Positions 1 through 8,200 of a stretch of DNA of 20,468 nucleotides are shown piece by piece. This DNA is from Spirosoma fluviale (GTDB taxonomy: Bacteria; Bacteroidota; Bacteroidia; Cytophagales; Spirosomataceae). Both the position numbers and the translations under genes were made by a program. Numbering within the stretch: position 1 is the stretch's first letter; every line of letters starts with the position of its first letter. The notes below the pieces were generated by a model that was not told the DNA's origin, ran no database searches, and worked only from the letters and a program-made list of their open reading frames with translations. The stretch lies in contig CAMDSI010000012.1 in assembly GCA_945906915.1 (NCBI GenBank), positions 1 through 20,468 of the forward strand, read 5' to 3'.

Positions 1-121
1 TTTGCTGATTGCGCAACCCAGTAAGGGCTTGCTTTAATTTTATGCGTTCCGCTGAATTAGCGCCGTATTGTAAAATCGGCTCATTCACAGGTGTAGGAAC
101 TTGAAAAACTCCTGAGGACAT
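1..121 (-). CDS. pruA: L-glutamate gamma-semialdehyde (1-pyrroline-5-carboxylate) dehydrogenase, N-terminal fragment
   Basis: Only the first 40 codons lie in the window. The gene starts with ATG at 121 and runs off the left edge. The translation opens MSSGVFQVPTPVNEP and continues with a YGANSAER segment. This resembles the start of Bacteroidota P5C dehydrogenases, which typically have F-x-VP-x-x-VNEP followed by Y-x-x-GSPER. Those enzymes oxidise glutamate semialdehyde to glutamate with NAD+ in proline breakdown. No catalytic residue is visible because the active-site region is outside the window, so the call rests on the N-terminal signature alone. The helix-hairpin-helix gene lies 57 bases upstream on the same strand. 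No TAnnTTTG promoter was seen in that gap. Confidence 0.78.
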   Translation of the reverse strand, partial: MSSGVFQVPTPVNEPILQYGANSAERIKLKQALTGLRNQQ

Positions 122-178
122 ATTGTTTCGTTGATGTGTAAGTAATAGGCTACTAAATTACGGCTTTTCTACTTATTA

Positions 179-919
179 TCAAGGTGCCTGCAATGGAGCA
201 GCAAAGCTGAGGTAAGGTTTCAATCGCCTCCACGCCACCTGATCTAGTAATTGTATTTGCTGCAATGATTCGAAATCCTTCAGCGGACCATGCTGTTTTC
301 TATAGGCCAAAACCACCTTCGACTGCCCATAGGGCAAATACGGATGCTTGAAATCTTTCCATTCCACCTGATTAATTTTCAAAAATCGATAAACTCCTGC
401 TCCTACCTTTAATAAGGCCTTATTTTCTTTTACCCAAACCGAGTCCAAGCCATAGACCTCTTTCAATTGATCCACCTGGTAAAACCCACCCAATTTCTCC
501 CGATAGGTGATGATCCTTTTGGCAAACCCAGGACCAATCCCATTCAGCGCCACCCAAGCCGCCGAGTCCGCGGTATTGATATCAATCGCCTGCTGCCTCC
601 TGTGGCCTCCTGACTCTTTCCCTCCGGACTTATGGCTCCCATAGTCGACCCAAGCTTTCCGCCGGCCTCCGGACTTATAGCTTCCGGACTCATTCCCTCC
701 GGACTTAAACCCTCCGGACTTCGGCCTTATCTCCTTATAATTCGCCTCCCAAACCACCGGATTAAATTCCAACCTTTCCTGCTCTTTAGTATAGTACTCG
801 CTTCCTATATAGTAGACCACATAGATTCCCATCATAAAGAAGAGAACAATAATCCCTTTAATCTCGTCATGCGTGTAGGCGAGGGTGAAGCGGAGGAGGT
901 AGTGGAGCTTGTTTTTCAT
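179..919 (-). CDS. Membrane-anchored helix-hairpin-helix (ComEA-like) protein with repeat-built linker
   Basis: The protein has 246 residues and starts with ATG at 919. One hydrophobic segment at about residues 22-39 (GIIVLFFMMGIYVVYYIG) suggests a single N-terminal membrane anchor. Residues 67-105 form a Gly/Ser/Lys-rich linker built from pentapeptides such as KSGGF, KSGGN and ESGSY. Two helix-hairpin-helix regions follow. The first, at about 112-157, contains IDINTADSAAW and LNGIGPGFAKRIITYR, which is close to the ComEA signature. The second is at about 180-237 (KINQVEW, KVVLAYRKQHG). Such domains usually bind double-stranded DNA without sequence preference, and ComEA-like proteins take part in DNA uptake. 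A role in DNA binding near the membrane is therefore inferred, not shown. The start abuts a heptanucleotide repeat array, and no promoter was recognised upstream. Confidence 0.82.
   Translation of the reverse strand: MKNKLHYLLRFTLAYTHDEIKGIIVLFFMMGIYVVYYIGSEYYTKEQERLEFNPVVWEANYKEIRPKSGGFKSGGNESGSYKSGGRRKAWVDYGSHKSGGKESGGHRRQQAIDINTADSAAWVALNGIGPGFAKRIITYREKLGGFYQVDQLKEVYGLDSVWVKENKALLKVGAGVYRFLKINQVEWKDFKHPYLPYGQSKVVLAYRKQHGPLKDFESLQQIQLLDQVAWRRLKPYLSFAAPLQAP
605..721 (-). repeat. 15-bp TCCGGACT repeats inside the helix-hairpin-helix gene
   Basis: On the plus strand the core TCCGGACT recurs through this segment with variants (one copy reads TCCTGACT). The best-preserved run is 683-720, with copies 15 bp apart. 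Read on the coding minus strand, each unit gives a five-residue step such as KSGGN or ESGSY, so the 15-bp period keeps the frame. The middle of the segment is degenerate and encodes RRKAWVDYG. Nearly the same 24-bp arrangement occurs in the uxaB-uxaC intergenic region (see 11584-11611). Confidence 0.8.
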
Positions 920-934
920 TAGTGGATGATTGAT

Positions 935-1040
935 AATGGTGAATGGTGAATGGTAAATGGTGAATGAGGTGCCGATTGTTGATGGTGAATGAAATTTAAA
1001 CTACAATCATTTACCATTCACCACTTACCATTTACCATTC
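935..1040. repeat. Inverted heptanucleotide (AATGGTG/AATGGTA) repeat arrays
   Basis: Four consecutive 7-bp units AATGGTG, AATGGTG, AATGGTA, AATGGTG run from 935 to 962, with degenerate copies up to about 990. At 1010-1040 the same family appears on the opposite strand: its reverse complement reads GAATGGT AAATGGT AAGTGGT GAATGGT. The two arms could pair with each other. The array lies between the start of the helix-hairpin-helix gene and the rpoB promoter. A related block is found at 11549-11583. Confidence 0.8.
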
Positions 1041-1075
1041 TTTCGGCAATCTCAAACAAAAATCTCACACCTCCC

Positions 1076-1105
1076 TTGCATCTCAAAAAATTATCAGTAC
1101 CTTTG
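1076..1105 (+). promoter_or_regulatory. Bacteroidota-type primary sigma promoter for rpoBC
   Basis: TTG at 1076-1078 is followed after exactly 19 nt by TACCTTTG at 1098-1105. This fits the Bacteroidota consensus of a -33 TTG and a -7 TAnnTTTG. Transcription would begin near 1111-1113, giving a leader of about 170 nt before rpoB. It is the only full match to the consensus noted in the intergenic regions of the window. Confidence 0.72.
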
Positions 1106-1144
1106 CAGGCTATTTTAGGGTACAAGTCTACGGACCTATCCAAA

Positions 1145-1208
1145 AAGAAATGATTTCTGAAACACAATTCCTTTATCGTAGGGGAAACGCAAAGGGGAAT
1201 CATTTTTT
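1145..1208 (+). promoter_or_regulatory. Possible attenuator-like hairpin in the rpoB leader
   Basis: Bases 1145-1158 can pair with 1195-1208 over 14 consecutive positions, three of them G-U, leaving a 36-nt loop. The outer part of the 3' arm is a run of six T (1203-1208), so a shorter version of the stem would be followed by a U-tract as in an intrinsic terminator. A competing pairing, TCGTAG (1176-1181) with CTACGA (1212-1217), would exclude or pseudoknot with this stem. The large loop and modest GC content make this tentative. Confidence 0.3.
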
Positions 1209-1233
1209 CATCTACGAGGCATTTCAGCTTTAA
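1150..1233 (+). CDS. Possible 27-codon leader ORF upstream of rpoB
   Basis: An ATG at 1150 opens a frame of 27 codons ending in TAA at 1231-1233. It starts about 38 nt after the predicted transcription start and ends 48 nt before rpoB. The peptide begins MISETQFLYRR and contains HFFIYEAF, so it is rich in aromatic residues. It overlaps both arms of the leader hairpin, which is the geometry of a leader peptide. It matches no family I recognise, and an ORF this short can occur by chance. The frame is also open upstream of the ATG, which weakens the case for a discrete gene. Confidence 0.2.
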   Translation: MISETQFLYRRGNAKGNHFFIYEAFQL

Positions 1234-1242
1234 ATTGTGCCC

Positions 1243-1254
1243 TAAGGGCCCTTA
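1243..1254. other. 12-bp perfect palindrome before rpoB
   Basis: TAAGGGCCCTTA is a perfect inverted repeat ending 27 bp before the rpoB start codon. The overlapping GCCC-TAA-GGGC (1239-1248) could form a short RNA hairpin instead. It may be a protein-binding site or a leader structure. No function is assigned. Confidence 0.4.
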
Positions 1255-1281
1255 TTCATTTAATTTAAAACGTATATAGCC

Positions 1282-4200
1282 TTGAGTAACATCACTGCCA
1301 CCGGAAGACACAGCTTTGCAAAAACGCAGTCTGTGATCGATTATCCAGATTTTCTGGATATCCAAATCAAATCCTTTCAGGATTTTTTCCAGCTAGAAAC
1401 AGCTGCCGAGAATCGTACTGACGAAGGTTTATTTAAAGTGTTTGCTGAGAATTTTCCAATCGCGGATTCGCGGGAAAATTTCGTTTTGTCGTTCGTTGAC
1501 TACTCTGTAGATCCGCCGAAGTATTCGGTAGATGAGTGTATCGACCGCGGTTTAACGTATTCAGTACCTTTAAAAGCGAAATTACGCTTGATCTGTAATG
1601 ATACAGACAACGAGGATTTCCAAACCATCGAACAGGAAGTATTCTTAGGAAACATTCCTTACATGACAGAACGTGGATCCTTCGTGATCAATGGCGCTGA
1701 GCGTGTCATCGTTTCTCAGTTGCACCGTTCACCAGGTGTATTCTTCGCGCAATCGAAGCACACAAATGGTACTAAATTGTATTCGGCTCGTATCATTCCA
1801 TTCAAGGGTTCTTGGATTGAATTTGCAACGGACGTTAACAATGTGATGTATGCGTACATCGACCGTAAAAAGAAATTCCCAGTAACTGTATTGCTTCGTG
1901 CGATTGGTTATGGTAATGACAAGGATATCCTTGATTTATTTGGCTTAGCTGAAGAAATGAAGGTGGATAAGAAGAATTTGAAAACTACGGTAGGCCGTCG
2001 CTTAGCTGCGAGGGTTTTGAAAACGTGGCAAGAAGACTTCGTAGATGAAGATACAGGTGAGGTAGTTTCTATCGACCGTAACGAAATCTTGATCGAGCGT
2101 GATACTGTTATTACAGAGAACGAGATCGAGACGATTTTGGAATCAGGATCAAGCACGATCATCTTGCACAAAGACGATGTGAACGTATCAGATTACAACA
2201 TCATCTACAATACATTACAAAAAGATACATCCAACTCGGAAAAAGAGGCGGTAGAAGTTATCTACAAGCAATTACGTAATACGGATGCTCCAGATGAGCA
2301 AACGGCACGTGATATCATCCAAAACTTGTTCTTCTCGGATAAGCGTTATGATTTAGGCGAAGTAGGTCGTTACCGTATCAATAAAAAATTAGGCCACGAT
2401 ATCCCGATGGATATTAAGGTGTTGACTAAGGAAGATATTATTTCTATCGTGAAGTATTTGATCGGTTTGATCAACTCTCGCGCGGTTGTCGATGATATTG
2501 ACCACTTGTCTAACCGTCGTGTTCGTACGGTGGGTGAGCAATTATATGCTCAGTTCGGCGTAGGTTTAGCACGTATGGCTCGTACGATCAAAGAACGTAT
2601 GAACGTTCGTGATAACGAGGACTTTAAGCCAGTAGATTTAATTAATGCACGTACGTTATCGTCTGTGATTAACTCGTTCTTTGGAACGAATCAGTTATCT
2701 CAGTTTATGGACCAAACAAATCCATTAGCCGAGATCACGCACAAGCGTCGTATGTCTGCACTAGGGCCAGGTGGTCTTTCTCGCGAAAGAGCTGGTTTCG
2801 AGGTTCGTGACGTTCACTATACGCACTATGGTCGTCTTTGTACGATTGAAACACCAGAGGGACCGAACATCGGTTTGATTTCATCTCTTTGTGTGCACGC
2901 GAAAGTAAACGGAATGGGCTTCATTGAAACTCCTTACCGTCTAATCGAATCAGGTAAAGTAGATACGTCTACGACTGTTTCATATTTAACGGCAGAAGAA
3001 GAAGATGGAATGAACATCGTTCAAGCGAATGCACAGATTGACAAAACGGGTAAATTCTTATCTGAGCGTGTGAAGGCACGTTTTGAAGGTGACTTCCCTT
3101 TAGTGAATCCAGCGGACGCACAATATATGGACGTTGCTCCTAACCAAATCGTATCCGTTGCTGCTTCTATGATTCCTTTCTTAGAGCATGATGATGCGAA
3201 CCGTGCCTTGATGGGATCGAACATGCAGCGCCAAGCTGTGCCTTTATTGCGCCCAGAAGCGCCAATCGTAGGTACAGGTTTAGAGCACCGCGTGGCGATT
3301 GACTCTCGCACATTAGTAGTAGCAGAAGGTAGCGGGGTTATCGAATATGTAGATGCCTTGAAAATCGTTGTTAACTACGATCAAACAGAAGAGCAAAAAT
3401 TAGTGAGCTTCCACGGTTCTACTAAAGAATACAAATTAATCAAGTTCCGTAGAACGAACCAGGATACAACGATCAACTTAAAGCCAATTGTCTTCAAAGG
3501 ACAAAAAGTGGTGAATGGTCAAGCGCTTTGCGAGGGTTATGCAACTCAAGCGGGTGAGCTAGCTTTAGGTCGTAACATGAAAGTGGCGTTCATGCCATGG
3601 CAAGGTTATAACTTTGAGGATGCTATCGTGATGTCGGAGAAAGTAGTTCGTGACGATATCTTTACTTCGATCCACATTGAGGAATTCGAATTAGAGGTAC
3701 GTGATACGAAACGTGGTGAGGAGGAATTAACTTCAGAGATCCCGAACGTTTCAGAAGAGACAGTTCGTAACCTAGATGAGAACGGTGTTGTTCGTGTAGG
3801 TTCAGAGGTGAAAGAAGGTGATATCTTGATTGGTAAGATTACGCCAAAAGGAGAATCTGATCCAACTCCAGAAGAGAAATTATTACGTGCCATCTTTGGT
3901 GACAAAGCAGGTGATGTAAAAGATGCTTCGAAGAAAGCGCCACCGTCATTAAAAGGGGTGGTTATCGATACGAAATTGTTCGCTCGTCCTAAAAAGGATA
4001 AAGAAGAACGTGACAAATCGAAAGCTGAATTGAAGAAAGTAATGAAGCAATACGGTAAAGACTTATTAGACGTGCGTAAAATCATGATCGATAAGACCGT
4101 TACTTTATTAGCTGGAAAAACGTGTGGTGGTATCCGTCACAAGTTTGGTACAGTGATCGTAGAGAAGGGAGTTAAATTCACTGCGAAAAACATCGAAGAA

Positions 4201-5154
4201 TTATTATTCCCAGATAAAAACTTATACCGCGATGAGTCAACGTATGCAGTTCCAGAAGAAGCGAATTTACTTTCAGATTTGATCGTAGAGGACGCTACTG
4301 CGGATGCAGCGACTAACGCGACTTTCTTAGCCTTAATTAAGAGTTTCCACGTTCGTCGTAACGAAATCGCTGGAAATTTCAAGCGTGAGCGTTTCGTGTT
4401 AGAGGTAGGTGATGAATTGCCTGCAGGTATCGTGAAATTAGCGAAGGTGTATGTAGCTAAGAAGCGCAAGTTAAAAGTGGGTGATAAGATGGCGGGTCGT
4501 CACGGTAATAAGGGTATAGTTGCCCGTATCGTTCGTGAAGAAGATATGCCATTCTTAGAAGATGGAACACCAGTAGATATCGTATTGAATCCACTAGGCG
4601 TACCATCTCGTATGAACTTAGGACAAATTTACGAGACCGTATTAGGTTGGGCTGGTCAAAAATTAGGAAAGCGTTATGCTACGCCTATTTTCGACGGTGG
4701 AACTGAAGCAGAGGTAGCCGCTGAATTAACGTTAGCAGGCTTACCAGACTGGGGTCGTACGTATTTATACAATGGTTTAACGGGTGATAAATTTGATCAA
4801 CCGGTGACTGTAGGTATCATCTATATGTTGAAACTGGGTCACTTAGTGGATGATAAGATGCACGCACGTTCGATCGGACCTTACTCATTAATTACGCAAC
4901 AACCATTGGGTGGTAAAGCTCAGTTTGGTGGTCAGCGTTTTGGTGAGATGGAGGTTTGGGCATTAGAGGCCTTCGGTGCAGCGAATATCTTGCAAGAGAT
5001 CTTAACTGTGAAGTCTGATGATGTCATCGGTCGCGCTAAAGCTTATGAAGCGATTGTGAAAGGGGAGAATATGCCTAAGCCTAACATTCCAGAATCATTC
5101 AATGTATTGATTCATGAATTGAGAGGTTTAGCCCTTGAAATCACCCTTGAATAA
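1282..5154 (+). CDS. rpoB: DNA-directed RNA polymerase subunit beta
   Basis: This is the beta subunit of RNA polymerase. It has 1290 residues, as expected for Bacteroidota. The N-terminus carries VIDYPDFLDIQIKSFQDFF, typical of the family. The rifampicin-binding cluster is intact: Q474, D477, H487 and S492 correspond to E. coli Q513, D516, H526 and S531, so no classical resistance change is seen. Downstream blocks include LCTIETPEGPNIGLISSL, KVAFMPWQGYNFEDAIVMSE, VGDKMAGRHGNKGIV and a C-terminal RGLALEITLE. The start codon is TTG. The in-frame stop TAA at 1261-1263 and the absence of any ATG near the conserved N-terminus leave little alternative. rpoC follows after 59 bp. The gene is preceded by its own promoter rather than by rplJ/rplL, which sit next to rpoB in many bacteria. 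Confidence 0.98.
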   Translation: MSNITATGRHSFAKTQSVIDYPDFLDIQIKSFQDFFQLETAAENRTDEGLFKVFAENFPIADSRENFVLSFVDYSVDPPKYSVDECIDRGLTYSVPLKAKLRLICNDTDNEDFQTIEQEVFLGNIPYMTERGSFVINGAERVIVSQLHRSPGVFFAQSKHTNGTKLYSARIIPFKGSWIEFATDVNNVMYAYIDRKKKFPVTVLLRAIGYGNDKDILDLFGLAEEMKVDKKNLKTTVGRRLAARVLKTWQEDFVDEDTGEVVSIDRNEILIERDTVITENEIETILESGSSTIILHKDDVNVSDYNIIYNTLQKDTSNSEKEAVEVIYKQLRNTDAPDEQTARDIIQNLFFSDKRYDLGEVGRYRINKKLGHDIPMDIKVLTKEDIISIVKYLIGLINSRAVVDDIDHLSNRRVRTVGEQLYAQFGVGLARMARTIKERMNVRDNEDFKPVDLINARTLSSVINSFFGTNQLSQFMDQTNPLAEITHKRRMSALGPGGLSRERAGFEVRDVHYTHYGRLCTIETPEGPNIGLISSLCVHAKVNGMGFIETPYRLIESGKVDTSTTVSYLTAEEEDGMNIVQANAQIDKTGKFLSERVKARFEGDFPLVNPADAQYMDVAPNQIVSVAASMIPFLEHDDANRALMGSNMQRQAVPLLRPEAPIVGTGLEHRVAIDSRTLVVAEGSGVIEYVDALKIVVNYDQTEEQKLVSFHGSTKEYKLIKFRRTNQDTTINLKPIVFKGQKVVNGQALCEGYATQAGELALGRNMKVAFMPWQGYNFEDAIVMSEKVVRDDIFTSIHIEEFELEVRDTKRGEEELTSEIPNVSEETVRNLDENGVVRVGSEVKEGDILIGKITPKGESDPTPEEKLLRAIFGDKAGDVKDASKKAPPSLKGVVIDTKLFARPKKDKEERDKSKAELKKVMKQYGKDLLDVRKIMIDKTVTLLAGKTCGGIRHKFGTVIVEKGVKFTAKNIEELLFPDKNLYRDESTYAVPEEANLLSDLIVEDATADAATNATFLALIKSFHVRRNEIAGNFKRERFVLEVGDELPAGIVKLAKVYVAKKRKLKVGDKMAGRHGNKGIVARIVREEDMPFLEDGTPVDIVLNPLGVPSRMNLGQIYETVLGWAGQKLGKRYATPIFDGGTEAEVAAELTLAGLPDWGRTYLYNGLTGDKFDQPVTVGIIYMLKLGHLVDDKMHARSIGPYSLITQQPLGGKAQFGGQRFGEMEVWALEAFGAANILQEILTVKSDDVIGRAKAYEAIVKGENMPKPNIPESFNVLIHELRGLALEITLE

Positions 5155-5213
5155 AAACCATTGGGCTTTGGCCCTAAAAAAAAGAGTTCATTTTCCAATA
5201 AAATACAAAGAAA

Positions 5214-8200
5214 ATGTCATTTAAAAAGACTAGAAAGCTGAATAGCGATTTCCAAAAAGTAACCATTTCCCTTGCCTCTCCAGAGTCAATCTTAGAGGGG
5301 TCTAACGGGGAGGTAACACAACCGGAAACCATCAACTACCGTACCTACAAACCCGAAATGGGTGGTTTGTTTTGCGAGCGTATCTTCGGTCCTACGAAGG
5401 ATTGGGAGTGTCACTGCGGTAAATACAAGCGTATACGTTACAAAGGCATCATTTGCGATCGCTGTGGTGTAGAAGTAACCGAGAAAAAAGTACGTCGTGA
5501 GCGTATGGGCCACATCGAATTAGTGGTTCCCGTAGCACACATCTGGTACTTCCGTAGCTTACCGAATAAAATCGGTTACATGCTAGGTCTATCTACTAAG
5601 AAATTAGACCAAGTGATCTATTACGAGCGATTCGTAGTAGTTCAAGCAGGTATGTACGCGGAAGAAGGAAAGATTGGTAGCCAATACCTTGATTTCTTAA
5701 CAGAAGACGAGTACTTAGATATCTTAGACAAATTACCGCGCGAGAACCAACATTTACCTGATGAAGATCCACAGAAATTCATCGCGAAAATGGGTGCTGA
5801 CGCGTTAAATATGTTATTATCACGCATCGAATTAAACAGCTTATCGGCTGACTTACGTCACTCTGCGGATACAGAATCATCTCAACAACGTAAGGCTGAA
5901 GCCTTGAAGCGTTTAAAGGTGGTAGAAGCATTCCGTGAGTCGATCGGTCGTATCGATAACCGTCCAGAATGGATGATCATCAAAATGGTTCCCGTAATTC
6001 CACCAGAATTACGTCCTTTAGTGCCATTAGATGGAGGTCGTTTTGCGACATCTGATTTGAACGATTTATACCGTCGTGTAATTATCCGTAACAACCGTTT
6101 GAAGCGTTTGATCGAGATCAAAGCGCCAGAGGTAATCTTACGTAACGAGAAGCGTATGTTGCAAGAGGCTGTAGATAGCTTATTTGACAACTCTCGTAAA
6201 GTAAATGCGGTTCGTTCTGAAGGTAACCGTGCTTTGAAATCCCTTTCTGATATGTTGAAAGGTAAGCAAGGTCGTTTCCGTCAAAACTTATTAGGTAAGC
6301 GTGTCGATTATTCAGGTCGTTCCGTTATCGTCGTAGGTCCAGAATTGAAAATGCACGAGTGTGGTCTTCCGAAGGATATGGCAGCTGAATTATTCAAGCC
6401 GTTTGTAATCCGTAAGTTGATCGAACGTGGTATTGTGAAGACGGTTAAGTCTGCGAAGAAAATTGTTGATCGTAAGGATCCAGTGGTTTGGGATATTTTG
6501 GAAAACGTAATGAAAGGACATCCGATTCTTTTAAACCGTGCTCCTACCCTTCACCGTTTAGGTATCCAAGCTTTCCAACCGAAATTAATCGAAGGAAAAG
6601 CGATCCAATTGCACCCATTAACTTGTACGGCATTTAACGCCGATTTTGATGGTGACCAGATGGCGGTTCACGTTCCACTAGGACATGAAGCGATTTTGGA
6701 AGCCTCTTTATTGATGCTTGCATCTCATAACATCTTGAACCCTGCAAATGGTGCCCCTATTACGGTACCATCTCAGGACATGGTGTTAGGTTTATATTAT
6801 GTAACGAAAGGTCGCAAGACAACTCCTGACCACAAAGTAGAAGGAGAAGGACGTCGTTTCTACGGATTTGAGGAGGTTGTTATCGCCTTGAACGAGAAGA
6901 AATTATCGAAGCACGCGAACATCGTAGTGAAAGCTACGGTACGTAAGGAAGATGGTACTTTGGTACAAGAAATGGTGGAAACTGTTGCTGGCCGTGTATT
7001 ATTCAACTTATGTGTTCCTGAGGCAGTAGGTTACATCAATGAGTTATTGACGAAGAAGAAGTTACAACAAATCATCTCACATGTTCACAAGATCTGTGGT
7101 ATGGCTCGTACGGCTCAATTCTTAGATGATATTAAAGAATTAGGCTTCCAACAAGCCTTCCACGGTGGTTTATCGATGGGTATTGGCGATGTTCAAATTC
7201 CTGCTGAGAAGGCTTCTTTAGTGAAGAAAGCACAGGAAGATGTTCAAGCGGTTTGGGACAACTACTTAATGGGTCTAATCACAGATAATGAGCGTTACAA
7301 CGCAGTTATTGATATCTGGACAAAAGTGAACTCGAAAATTACCGAGACGCTGATGAAGCAGATGGAGGAAGACAACCAAGGATTTAACGCGATCTATATG
7401 ATGATGCACTCCGGAGCCCGTGGTTCTCGTGAGCAAATTCGTCAACTAGGTGGTATGCGTGGTTTGATGGCGAAGCCTCAGAAGAACTTACAAGGTTCTA
7501 TTGGTGAAATCATCGAAAACCCGATCCTTTCTAACTTTAAAGAAGGTCTTGACGTATTAGAGTACTTTATCTCGACTCACGGTGCGCGTAAAGGTTTGGC
7601 AGATACTGCCTTGAAAACAGCCGATGCGGGTTACTTGACACGTCGTCTACATGATGTAGCTCAAGATGTTATTGTAAATGAGGACGATTGCGGTACCCTT
7701 CGTGGTATTGAAGTTTTCCCATTGAAAGACAACGAGGAGATCATCGAACCATTATCTGAGCGTATCTTAGGTCGTGTTTCTATTCACGATGTATATGATC
7801 CGATCACGAATGAATTAATCGTTGCTTCAGGTGATGAAATCACTGAAATAGTAGCGAATAAAATTGATGAGACAGCGATCGAATCAGTAGAAATTCGTTC
7901 GGTATTAACTTGTGAGACGTTAAGCGGTGTGTGTGCGAAATGTTACGGACGTAACTTAGCGACAGCAGCGATGGTGAACTTAGGAGAAGCAGTAGGTGTA
8001 ATCGCCTCTCAATCGATTGGTGAGCCAGGTACACAGTTAACATTACGTACATTCCACGTAGGTGGTACGGCACAAAACGTTTCTTTAGATGCGAGCGTAA
8101 AAGCGAAATTTGACGGGGTGATTAACTTCGAAGAGGTTCGTTCAGTAAGCTCTACAGATGCAGATGGTAAGCCAGTTGAAATTGTCATGGGTCGTTCTGG

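Noticed and set aside
632..922. Plus-strand ORF of 96 codons rich in ASGL/PSGL repeats
   Set aside because: It is the antisense shadow of the repeat linker in the helix-hairpin-helix gene. It matches no family, and the repeated look comes from the 15-bp DNA repeat.
1018..1203. Minus-strand ORF of 61 codons in the rpoB upstream region
   Set aside because: It runs through the repeat array and the rpoB promoter, matches no family, and its C-terminal part is heptanucleotide repeat.
5162..5184. Hairpin GGGC-TTTG-GCCC between rpoB and rpoC as a terminator
   Set aside because: The stem is only 4 bp and is followed by a run of A, not T, on the plus strand. The two genes are expected to be cotranscribed.
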